The notes beneath the pieces are model-generated. The model was not told the origin of the DNA and ran no database searches. It saw only the letters and a program-made list of their open reading frames with translations. Below are positions 26,301-33,908 of a stretch of DNA of 64,000 nt, piece by piece. This stretch comes from Hormiphora californensis (lineage: Eukaryota > Ctenophora > Tentaculata > Cydippida > Pleurobrachiidae), in contig CM035352.1 of NCBI GenBank assembly GCA_020137815.1, positions 8,176,416-8,240,415 of the forward strand. Reading direction: 5' to 3'. Position 1 is the stretch's first letter, and every line of letters begins with the position of its first letter. A program made the position numbers and the translations under genes.

Positions 26301-27037
26301 TAGATACCCTGTATACCAGGAGATATATACCTAACATTATTATGCTGAAACACAAGCAGAATTATGCAATAGAATTATAGGTAGCAGATACAGTGCAGTA
26401 ACACGAAGGCACACATGTCAAGTATAACTGCACTGAACGGAGCACATTGTATTGTGATAGAGTTTGTAAATAATCCTTGCTTATTTATACCACACACCAC
26501 CATCCCTGCTTTGCAGGTCGGACAGTGTAGCGAATCACCGTGACCCGGGTGACCCACTACATGTAAACTCGGGTTTGTTATCTTCGTCAAAATGTGCTTT
26601 GGCCTTCGTCTGTTGCTCAAAAAGAGCATAATAAACAGCTGACAATCAACTTCAAAGTCCCTCTCTCCCAGGTAGCAGAGAGAAAGGGAATCAGAGCCAT
26701 AGTTACCACATACCCGGGGTGGTATGGAGGTTTGCTGAGCATACTTCATGGTTTAGTAACAACAAAGTACAAACAATGAACAATCAGCATACTTTGCTTC
26801 TGGAGCACGGATCTGGCAGTATTCATGAGTAAATATTTGTAAAATTCTTCCCTTCAAGGCACTACTGTAGTCTTAAGGGGCGTTTTCATCGAAAACGCCC
26901 CTTTACACAAAAACTTTTCGTCCTGACTTAGGCCGATTGTGTGAAACTCTACAAGTTTTAAAAGTTAGCTAGTCGGTTTTGCGGTATACTCACTTCCCGA
27001 TTTCTTCTTTCATGTCATAAATATCGTAGAACCTCAT
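4008..27037 (-). CDS. CAMK2: Calcium/calmodulin-dependent protein kinase II (CaMKII), kinase domain and regulatory segment; 3' part off the left edge
   Basis: Ser/Thr kinase activated by Ca2+/calmodulin. Visible coding exons in order: exon 1 (26994-27037 or duplicate 16338-16381), exon 2 (26107-26201 or 12124-12218), 7527-7586, 7053-7107, 5796-5861, 5522-5595, 5041-5143, 4692-4870, 4343-4465, then alternative exons 4139-4222 and 4008-4091. All have GT/AG ends and matching phases except 5522-5595. Motifs seen: GAFSVVRRC after the Gly loop, FAAKII with the catalytic Lys, [76 protein letters not shown]. The match to animal CaMKII is close and nearly gap-free. The C-terminal association domain was not found and should lie beyond position 1. 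Oddity: exon 5522-5595 carries one extra base, so the frame breaks as written. Identity is very sure; use of the duplicated exons is inference. Confidence 0.93.
4139..4222 (-). CDS. CaMKII alternative regulatory exon A
   Basis: An 84-bp exon (28 codons, phase 0 at both ends) with acceptor ATGTGTAG and donor GTAAGT. It encodes an autoinhibitory/calmodulin-binding segment containing [20 protein letters not shown]. The Thr of DTL aligns with Thr286 of mammalian CaMKII. Its length aligns without gaps to the human stretch between PWI and the calmodulin-binding helix, so it joins directly to exon 4343-4465, which ends in NNPWIK. It is the nearer of two tandem exons that encode the same protein segment. 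Confidence 0.88.
5305..5391. repeat. (GA)n microsatellite in CaMKII intron
   Basis: A pure GA tract between the CaMKII exons 5041-5143 and 5522-5595. Confidence 0.93.
6290..6951. mobile_element. Two-hairpin repeat element, copy A (CaMKII intron)
   Basis: Two adjacent inverted-repeat modules. Module 2 (about 6300-6484) has ends ATAAACTCTGGCCACTGG / CCAGTGGTCAGAGTTTAT. Module 1 (6489-6951) has ends TATATACCCTGC / GCAGGGTATATA. Inside module 2 are two strong stems, TTCTCCCAGC/GCTGGGAGAA near 6336-6360 and GTTTATCCGC/GCGGATAAAC near 6371-6395. No coding capacity. Lies between CaMKII exons 5796-5861 and 7053-7107. Confidence 0.85.
7600..9247. other. CaMKII intron 2 sequence outside the duplication
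   Basis: AT-rich sequence with one hairpin (8418-8500). Nothing coding was recognised. Confidence 0.6.
8418..8500. repeat. Hairpin (GGGTGGTACCCTTGTTGGG)
   Basis: Inverted pair of about 30 bp with a 17-bp loop. AGGGAACTAGAA occurs on both sides (8371 and 8543), possibly marking a small insertion. Confidence 0.6.
10991..11736. mobile_element. GC-rich element with CAGGGCCCACGACAC terminal inverted repeats
   Basis: Left end CAGGGCCCACGACACCGG, right end CCGTGTCGTGGGCCCTG. Inside are three tandem blocks (around 11150, 11330 and 11505) sharing AATGTGTGAAAATCGG followed by GGGGGCTTCGCCCCC hairpins. Missing from copy 3 of the duplication, so it behaves as an insertion. A clear target duplication was not found. 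CAGGG-type ends recall hAT-derived MITEs; this is inference. A near-copy lies at about 18516-19252. Confidence 0.7.
11746..11897. mobile_element. Small MITE with CCATTTTTTTTCAACTGTTC ends
   Basis: An inverted pair (CCATTTTTTTTCAACTGTTC at left and its complement ending TTGAAAAAAAATGG at right) about 150 bp apart, directly after the GC-rich element. Present in copies 1 and 2 (about 19262-19407), absent from copy 3. Confidence 0.65.
12124..12218 (-). CDS. CaMKII exon 2, duplicate in copy 1
   Basis: A 95-bp exon (1+31 codons+1) with acceptor TTCTCTCAG and donor GTAGGC. It encodes [16 protein letters not shown] followed by [15 protein letters not shown], i.e. the end of the glycine loop and the ATP-anchoring Lys. 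It joins exon 1 (ending in AA, giving K at the junction) and exon 7527-7586 (giving E). Because 95 is not a multiple of 3, two copies cannot be included together in frame. It lies in the intron between the duplicated exon 1 and exon 3. Confidence 0.85.
12336..15584 (+). mobile_element. Non-LTR retrotransposon (LINE) with long open ORF2
   Basis: Flanked by the 8-bp target site duplication GAGATATA (12328-12335 and 15585-15592). Copy 3 holds the empty site around 26330, which fixes both ends. The 3' end is a short (TTGAA)n tail with no poly(A), as in CR1/L2-like LINEs. The 5' end is probably truncated in ORF1: one frame at the start reads [20 protein letters not shown]. It lies antisense in CaMKII intron 1 of copy 1. 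Confidence 0.92.
12381..15480 (+). CDS. LINE ORF2: apurinic-type endonuclease plus reverse transcriptase
   Basis: An open frame of about 1,030 codons inside the element. Endonuclease motifs: [45 protein letters not shown] and SDHQMV. RT motifs: [51 protein letters not shown] and the catalytic SFADDTKIF. The C-terminal part ([27 protein letters not shown]) is typical of Jockey/CR1-clade ORF2. The frame stays open upstream to 12232, but that stretch is host flank, and no ATG precedes the endonuclease, so the start given is approximate. No frameshift was seen, so a recent insertion is likely. Confidence 0.9.
16338..16381 (-). CDS. CaMKII exon 1 (initiator exon), duplicate in copy 1
   Basis: Reads [14 protein letters not shown] plus two bases of the next codon, with donor GTGAGT. 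This aligns with the RFTDEYQLYEDIGKG start of animal CaMKII. The sequence CTTTTAG just upstream (16386-16392) could be an acceptor for a 5' UTR exon. Intron 1 of this copy contains the LINE at 12336-15584. A working promoter here would give a transcript independent of copy 3. Confidence 0.8.
19636..19729 (-). pseudogene. CaMKII exon 2, damaged duplicate in copy 2
   Basis: Same exon as 12124-12218 but 94 bp: one C is missing from the C-run beside the acceptor, which breaks phase with exon 1. A compensating deletion and insertion changes AAKII to AAKDN next to the catalytic Lys. No exon 1 copy belongs to this repeat unit. Either a dead duplicate or unpolished sequence of the same locus. Confidence 0.7.
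19840..21935 (+). pseudogene. Second LINE copy, frameshifted and truncated
   Basis: Same insertion site as the intact LINE (left GAGATATA at 19832-19839). The endonuclease and RT coding sequence are cut into many short frames by small indels (pieces readable at about 20363-20767, 20947-21366 and 21463-21690). It stops shortly before the GVPQG motif at the junction with copy 3. Confidence 0.88.
22161..25041. mobile_element. 2.9-kb foldback (long inverted repeat) element with internal minisatellite
   Basis: Starts CAGGGTGTAAACTGC and ends with its reverse complement (one mismatch near the tip). Arms of about 1 kb (22161-23175 and 24030-25041) are almost identical. ATTAT is present on both sides (22156-22160 and 25042-25046) and occurs once in the empty site of copy 1 (10204-10208), supporting a 5-bp target duplication. 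No transposase frame was seen. Nested hairpins lie at 22888-22973 and 24240-24312. Confidence 0.88.
23177..24150. repeat. 32-bp minisatellite inside the foldback element
   Basis: About 30 tandem copies of a 32-bp unit (AGCTGAGAGATGGAGTAAAT plus GGGAGGTAGGGA). Near the ends the variants change to GATGAGGAGTAGGG. The left arm carries a shorter array of the complementary unit from 22720 to 23160, so the minisatellite contributes to the palindrome. Confidence 0.9.
26107..26201 (-). CDS. CaMKII exon 2, duplicate in copy 3
   Basis: An intact 95-bp exon encoding the same peptide as 12124-12218, with acceptor TTCTCTCAG and donor GTAGGA. It is paired with the exon 1 copy at 26994-27037 across a short intron (about 0.8 kb) that lacks the LINE. 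On position alone this exon 1 plus exon 2 pair is the outermost 5' end of the gene. Confidence 0.85.
26874..26904. repeat. GGGGCGTTTTC hairpin beside CaMKII exon 1
   Basis: AAGGGGCGTTTTCATCGAAAACGCCCCTT is an almost perfect stem with a tiny loop, about 90 bp downstream of exon 1 copy 3. The copy 1 version (around 16220-16250) has a mutated left arm. Confidence 0.6.
26994..27037 (-). CDS. CaMKII exon 1 (initiator exon), duplicate in copy 3
   Basis: Identical in coding sequence to 16338-16381 ([14 protein letters not shown] plus AA), with donor GTGAGT. It lies about 0.8 kb upstream of exon 2 at 26107-26201. Sequence homologous to copy 1 continues to about 27405, so any promoter was duplicated with it. 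Confidence 0.82.
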
Positions 27038-27419
27038 CCTTCTAAAAGTAACGATTAATATTAACGTGAGGAGAGTACAAATGGTTCAAGGAGGACGAAA
27101 AATCGTATTTTGAAAATCCTAAAACCGAAGTTTCAAAATTCTTGAGGAGTTTTTATTTTTCAAACAAATTTTATTTTGAATTTTCATCGCGCGCACGCGC
27201 AAATACTTGCTACGTCGTAAACATTTTATATGCGCCACAGCCATTTAATTGCGGAACAAATAAAACCGACAACCGTTTGTACGAGCGAATATAATCTTGT
27301 ACACACTCTTGATGGAGCAGTAAAACAATGCATTCACACAGTGTTGTGGATAGATGCAGCATGTCACTCAGCGTGTGTGATGAAGGCAATCGAGTGTCTC
27401 CTAAACAAATGATGCTGCA

Positions 27420-27883
27420 CGCCGAGAGAAAGAAGACAAAACACAATAGTTCGTTTGATCAAAACATATTGGATACAACAAAATTATTGCCAGAAAATAA
27501 CCATTAATTGATAGTAATATGTAGTATAGTATCAACTTCATATATTATTAATATTCAATATCCCCAAAAATTAATAAAAATGCTTCTATTTCCCCAAGTA
27601 CTCTCCAAACAAAATTCAAAAGGTACCATTTAATAACCAGGCAGCTAACTCGCAAATACGCAAACACACAGACACACAGTAGTATGATTCATTTGTAATT
27701 TTGGCTAATTGTCATATTATATACACACGGACAGGGGTACAAAAACACACAAACTGTACACTAAAAACATACAATAAATAGCCTTTCTCTCTCTTCAGTC
27801 AATATTTCCATCAGTTATACCCATTAGCAGGAAGAAAGGCGGGGAAGAAGTAATCTATCCAAACACACCTAGTATTATAACAC
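27420..27883. other. AKAP10 3' flank / CaMKII 5' flank
   Basis: AT-rich, with no frame or repeat of note. It should contain the AKAP10 3' UTR and polyadenylation region (several AATAAA-like strings on the minus strand). Confidence 0.5.
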
Positions 27884-30800
27884 TCAGGAATCCAGGAGGA
27901 GATCTTCCCAGTTAGTTGGCTGGGATGTTAGGGACATTACATCAGCGACTATTGATTTGGCCTGTTCAACTGCTGCCTCCTCGGTTATCTCCTCCTTCCC
28001 AAACAACTTCATAACACTCTTTTTCAGCTTCTCCGAACCTGCAGAGGGGAGTAGTTTAGTGGCTTTAAACAAACAGAGTGTAGATCGAGATATAAGAGCC
28101 AGAGAGTAAGACGGAAGAGAAACGAATATTGTATTGAAACACTGTCAACACTTCATAACTCGCCGGATAAATTTTGGCAACAATCGGAAACACACTTCGC
28201 TCACATCTTATCCAGCTACAACTTGTTTACGAGTCTCATATATCCTGGACCTAGTCTAAAGATATAAAACTCTAATCTATAGTACCTTGTGGCGTATTGA
28301 GAAGATGTCTATCTTGTGTCTGGTACACTCCCCATTCATCCACTGCACTTAGCGTATAATCACTCTCCGGAATAGACCAGAATTTCCTGTCATCTAGAAT
28401 ATCCTCCCCTTGATCTTCGACTTCAGCTGAAAAATAGGACATTTGGATTACATTGTATTGTTCATACTATTAACAACAGCACAAGGATTACATACACAAT
28501 ATTTGTGGTTAAACATTTTTTTGTATAAACAGGGGTCGAGCAAGGCAAGGTAAACACAGTATCCCAGGATTTATGAGTATGATATTTTACCTTTACTGGT
28601 TGAAGGAGATTTCTGTGTAGTTCCTCGATTTCTCTTCTGTGATGCGGGACTGGATGCTTTGGAACTTGATGGAGAGTCCCCTCTAGGAGGGGCAGGGAGG
28701 AACATTGCAGGTTTAGGGGACGGACTACTTGAAACAGCTAGGGACTCCATTTTGCTTGTCACTTCTTTAGCAGATGTTCGTGTAGCTGCTGGGGGAGAGG
28801 AATTTGGGTAAACTGCCAAAAATGGACAAAATCTTGATTGATTTCCAGCCAAGGAAAAACATCTGACTGAATCTCTGTGATAAATCCAGGGATCGTGCCA
28901 GGAAACGCGCGTGAAAGGAGTGCTGTAACTGCGTACTCTCACCACAACGCGCACTCCGCTCCCTCCCACACACAAGACACAACAACACACAGCACCATTC
29001 TCCCCCAGCTCACGGATATTAGATCAGTGTTGGGCGTTTTGCCGTCAACACTAAAAATACATACCTGCAGAATTGAGTCGCAGTGTCCGTTCTTCTCTTC
29101 TCCGTGTTTCTAGCTGCAGACGCAGTTCATTCAAGTATCTTTTGTACTGGTCACTCCTCAGATAGGAATCGAAGAAAAACTGAAGAGATGGAGAGAAAAA
29201 TAAAGGGAAGTAAGCTAACAATAAAGAGAACTAAACACGGGCTAAACACTCGCAGAAATGGACTGACAGAGCAAAACTATTGGTAATGAAATTACCCCTC
29301 ATCGCGAGCGTAATATAGGAGTGACTTCTTAACCAAGCAAAACTAGAAATACAAGGGTCTACAGGCAGATATTCCAACCTTGTTCATGTAGTGGTAACAG
29401 TACTGCTGTGCTATCAGAAAGGCATCGGGTGTTATAATTCCATTATCAGGGCAAATACTGCTCTCTACTATTCCCCGTATAATTCGACCGTAGTTGACTG
29501 GTTTTCGGGCCTGATCGAGGGAGAGGAGATTAGTTAAACTGTAGATCCTTCCTTGAAAGCCTCGGTAAAGTTAGAGACTAATACTACATATTATTATGAT
29601 TACATAATCGAAATTCGAATCATGAATCAGTTCAATTAGATTTGTTGAAATATACCTGTAAGGAGAGGTAAGTATCGTATAGAGCTATTGCGTCATTCCC
29701 TAATTCTTCAACACTGGCACTACCCGCTGACCCTCTAAGATGCTCCTGAAACGCCTCGACAGACACCCAGAATAGCACATGATTCTCCTCACTCCTGTTG
29801 AATATATTTAGTAGCATGTGCCACTTTTGGCGGTGTATCTCAATTTGGAAGATTAGTTGGGGTACGTGGTGAGATATTGATTGGAAATTAGTACTCAGTA
29901 GTTAGTCAGTGAGTTACAGTATCCGTATGAGTTATTGACATCGTGCCATAGAGAGAGAGAAAGAGAGAGACAGAGAACACACTAAAATGAGACAAAGAGA
30001 AATACCAAAAACTCTGACAGCTGTGTAACCGAGTGTAGTAATAAACCCCAGCTGTATTACAGTAGTGCAGCTGTGAAGCAATATAACCAAAATACAGAGG
30101 CCTGTAAAACTAAGTGCTTATAAAAAGTGCTTCAACCTTCTCACCCCGCTGCAGTATTGTAATAGAACTGAGTACTGCAGAGGAGAGAGGGTCTAGCGGG
30201 GGGGGGGGGGGGGGGGGATCAAGATTTAACTGCGTGACACTCATGCCAGTTAGGGTGGGTGGGTGTACGAGGGGTCTGGCAGTTAAGTCTTGATCCCCCC
30301 CCCCGGGTCTAGCAATTCATTTGTTTTGTTTGATTGGGGTTGCTCATCTGGAACTGTTATAATAAACAGTCAGATCACCCAGCCTTAAGTGCCGGATCAT
30401 CCTTTCGGAATCACCACCAGATCGTGATATGAAACAACACATACCTGTATTCAAGATACTCCATTAGAAATGGTATCGCACTCTCGCACAACAACACATC
30501 CGCCAACACTAATTCCTTTCTACACAGCTCTAGTTGTGCACTGGTACAATAGCTACTCCTTAGGAACTTGGGTACGTGGTAGTCGGTTAGCACGTGCTTT
30601 ACATGTGTAATAGCTGGTTCAAATACCCTGGGAAGTGTATGGGATTATATTATTGAGACTGGTGTATCATGGTGATTGGGGGAAATATTCACAAGCAATA
30701 TTTTACAGCCAAGTTGAAAGGAGAACAAAGATTCTGAAGCGGATTTATCTAATGGATGCGCTCTCATGATGTGCTCTCATGTTGGACAAAGTGTTGAATA

Positions 30801-32024
30801 ACATGTTTCTTACCTGCATATAACCTACAAATAACATGTTTCTAATACCTGCAGTCAACTTTCCCATCCTCGGGCGATATGTTATTCTCTACAGTCCTTC
30901 TGACATTCTCAGGGAGCGAGATGGCATGGGTAGAATTCATCGATATAAATCGGGAGTAGATATCTAGTGCGTCACATTGTATACTGTTACCATGGTGACA
31001 TTTCTCACTCGCCTCAGTGAATGTATCACACGCAAAGAGGAAGTGGAGGAGTCGCACACTCTTACAATATTCCAGGTACTGCAGGGAGAGGGTTATTATA
31101 TGAGTGATTTGTTATGATCCATTTGTTGCGGGGCAATGGGTAATGATGGGGGAATCAGATAGAGAGATAACATGCACGGACTAGTAAGAAGCAAAACTAA
31201 CTGGTAGTGTCTTCTGACCTGTATAAAGTATGGTAGACAGTGTAAGGCGCTAAGGCACTGCTCTAAACCGGGTTTTAATCTCGAGAAGCCAGGAAATGGT
31301 GCCGCTGAGATGAGATCTTTTTGCTCCATCAGCTGGTCCTCACTAGTTAGCCTGCATTCTCTGGGGGGTATTGATTCCCCTCTTTGTCTAGCTGGTGGTG
31401 GTTTTTTAGGTTGTCGAGGCGGGGGCTCTGAAAAATACAAAACTGTGTTAGTTGGTGTGTTGACTATACTCAAAAGAAACAGATGACATGGAAATACAGA
31501 TCAGTAAACACTAAATCAGTCACCAAATCTCTTAACACAGTGCTAATAACACAGGGTAAGCAGTAAGCAGTAAGCGGTATAAATACTAGTATAATATCTA
31601 TTGGGAGTAAGTAGTTAGTGATGGGCTAAGAGGGATGACTGGTAGGGGTGAATCAGTTCAACAGAGAAGACAAGTTAATCGAGGTACATTTTGTTACATG
31701 TTACAGTGTGTGTAACACGAGTTAATCGAGGTACAGTGTGTAACATGTTTAATCGAGGTACAGTGTGTAACATGAGTTAATCGAGGTACAGTGTGTAACA
31801 TGAGTTAATCGAGGTACAGTGTGTGTAACATGTTAATCGGGGTACACAGTGTGTAACATGAGTTAATCGAGATACAGTGTGTAACACGATTTAATCGAGG
31901 TACAGAGAGGTACAATGAGGTGATCATTGATGTGAGGTACAGAGAGGTACAGTGTGTAACCTGCAATTAAAATATCCGGTTCCATGTAATATTCATTAAA
32001 GGAGTGCTTGTTGCGACTGTACAT
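27884..32024 (-). CDS. AKAP10: AKAP10-like (D-AKAP2) dual-RGS A-kinase anchoring protein
   Basis: Exons 31961-32024, 31219-31427, 30849-31078, 30445-30627, 29656-29794, 29379-29510, 29065-29179, 28591-28788, 28286-28426, 27884-28038 add up to 1,566 bp (521 residues plus stop) with every junction in phase. First RGS region: LEQCLSALHCLPYFIQ, VRLLHFLFACDTF, SPEDGKVD, VPKFLRSSYC. Second RGS region: LADVLLCESAIPFLMEYLE, HVLFWVSVEAFQEHL, DAIALYDTYLSLQ, ESSICPDNG, SYLRSDQYKRYLNELR. The last exon ends in a PKA-anchoring helix, EEAAVEQAKSIVADVMSL, matching the human AWKIAKMIVSDIM region. Human AKAP10 ends in a TKL PDZ ligand; this protein ends LLLDS. It would anchor PKA regulatory subunits, in mammals at mitochondria and endosomes. 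The first exon (start at MYSRNKHSF) is the least certain. Confidence 0.9.
30190..30305. mobile_element. Short hairpin element with a long G-run end
   Basis: A run of about 21 G, then ATCAAGATTTAACTGC, then a GGGTGGGTGGG centre, then GCAGTTAAGTCTTGAT and a C-run. GGGTCTAGC occurs directly on both sides (30188-30196 region and 30304-30313), suggesting a target duplication of about 8-9 bp. Lies in the AKAP10 intron between exons 29656-29794 and 30445-30627. Confidence 0.6.
31680..31950. repeat. Tandem repeat, about 27-bp unit, AKAP10 intron 1
   Basis: Repeats of GAGTTAATCGAGGTACAGTG followed by TGTAACAT, about seven degenerate copies. Confidence 0.85.
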
Positions 32025-32221
32025 GATGGCATTCACTGGAAGGAGAAAGGTGAGTGAGATTTGTTCGACCCTCTCTCTCTCTACAAATGTAAAGGAGGAG
32101 AAAGGTGAGTGAGATGTGTGGGCACTCAATAAAATATAAAACAACTTTTCAAGTGTCTACTGGATTGGTGAGGTAGTTAAGTTTTAGTCAGTTTTTAAGG
32201 GAAATCTAGAGTTTTGGGTTT

Positions 32222-33530
32222 AGGGAACACCCGTGCGTTTTCATCAATGGGAGTGTCCCAACCGTAAATAACTTCACAAGGGTTTAGGCCATACAAAAAT
32301 AGGCCACAAATATGCAATTTTAGCCCTAAAGTCGAATTCATATTTTTGCTACAGCCTATTTTCAAAGTGGCGTTTTTTCAATTTTTGTTGAAATTTTTAA
32401 CCTCAGGACCACTTTTTTGAGATAGAAACATTAAATTCTTGGAATTTGAAGAGAATATAAAGGTAAATAAGCCCAAAGAAGGATTTTGAAATGGAGCTTA
32501 TTTCTGGCCATGAGAACGGTTTACTTTTTTGCTTCTTTGACACGCTGGCTGAGAATGTTCCCATGCTTCATTAGAGATGAAAATCTGGAAATAGTTGCTC
32601 AAAACGATTATCTATGTGGCCCAAAAATTTTGGAACTTTCCCGCCAAAGATGTGGTGTACAGAGCTTGTTTTGTGAAACCCATCTTTTTGAAAAAGAGGG
32701 AAATTCCCTGTATCTCAAAAACGGATGATCGTAGAGACCTGCGACCAAGCTTAATCGATTCAGAAGGTCCGATTTTGGGGGGGTCTTCTGAGAGACATTT
32801 TGCTCCTACTCCAACCGTTTTTGCTGTAATTGCGAAAAAGGTATCAGCAAGTAAGGGGGAAATCAGCCCGAAGCAGGCTACTAGAATATAGTTGTTCCCC
32901 CTTTTCATAGAATTGGTTTTTTGCAAGTACAGCAAAAACGGTTGGAGTAGGAGCAAAATGTCTCTCAGAAGACCCCCCCAAAATCGGACCTTCTGAATCG
33001 ATTAAGCTTGGTCGCAGGTCTCTACGATCATCCGTTTTTGAGATACAGGGAATTTCCCTCTTTTTCAAAAAGATGGGTTTCACAAAACAAGCTCTGTACA
33101 CCACATCTTTGGCGGGAAAGTTCCAAAATTTTTGGGCCACATAGATAATCGTTTTGAGCAACTATTTCCAGATTTTCATCTCTAATGAAGCATGGGAACA
33201 TTCTCAGCCAGCGTGTCAAAGAAGCAAAAAAGTAAACCGTTCTCATGGCCAGAAATAAGCTCCATTTCAAAAATCCTTCTTTGGGCTTATTTACCTTTAT
33301 ATTCTCTTCAAATTCCAAGAATTTAATGTTTCTATCTCAAAAAAAGTGGTCCTGAGGTTAAAAATTTCAACAAAAATTGAAAAAACGCCACTTTGAAAAT
33401 AGGCTGTAGCAAAAATATGAATTCGACTTTAGGGCTAAAATTGCATATTTGAGGTCCATTTTGTATGGCCTAAACCCTGGTGAAGTCATTTGGTTGGGCA
33501 CTCGATGATGAAAAACGCCAGGTGTACCCT
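32222..33530. mobile_element. 1.3-kb long inverted repeat between AKAP10 and NSMAF
   Basis: Arms of about 600 bp (32222-32828 and 32922-33530) are nearly identical for most of their length and diverge toward the tips (GGGAACACC versus GGGTACACC), with a loop of about 95 bp. Each arm carries the same short open frame (for example MKWSLFLAMRTVYFFASL), which is an arm duplicate rather than a recognised gene. A clear target duplication was not found. Confidence 0.8.
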
Positions 33531-33908
33531 TAAAGCCGTTTAAAGAACTGAAGTCAACACTGTGAGGTCAACACAATGAGGTCACCAGCATTTCTAATTT
33601 CCGGTAAACGAAGAACAATAACAAGATGATGAGATTACCTCTTTGGGAGACTGGACTGTTCCTCGATTTATAGGATCATGCCATGCTATAAGGGAGAATG
33701 TGATGAAGTTTGATCAAATTACTAACTCAAATCAAAGGAATAGTTTTCTAAACAAGTCACAAAAAAGAAACAAAAAACATAGCACAATTCACACCTGGAC
33801 AAAGATTAACAAAAAAACATGCAGAAAGATCAACTCTCTGAAGAAAGATCAACTCTCTGAAGAAAGATCAACTCTCTGAAAAATCCTCTGGGAGTTTTAC
33901 AAAAATTA

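Larger units (their letters stand above)
21937..27405. repeat. Large local duplication, copy 3 (with foldback insertion, without LINE)
   Basis: Begins with the same leader as copy 1 at 9248 and jumps over the 9413-10146 equivalent. It is interrupted by a foldback element at 22161-25041, then resumes (10206 equivalent). It lacks the 10935-11900 GC-rich block and the LINE, retains CaMKII exons 2 and 1, and ends near 27405 where similarity to 16730 fades. Confidence 0.85.

Noticed and set aside
32486-33318. Mirror-image open frames (LFLAMRTVYFFASL) in the 1.3-kb inverted repeat
   Set aside because: The same short frame appears in both arms because the arms are duplicates; no family resemblance or start context.
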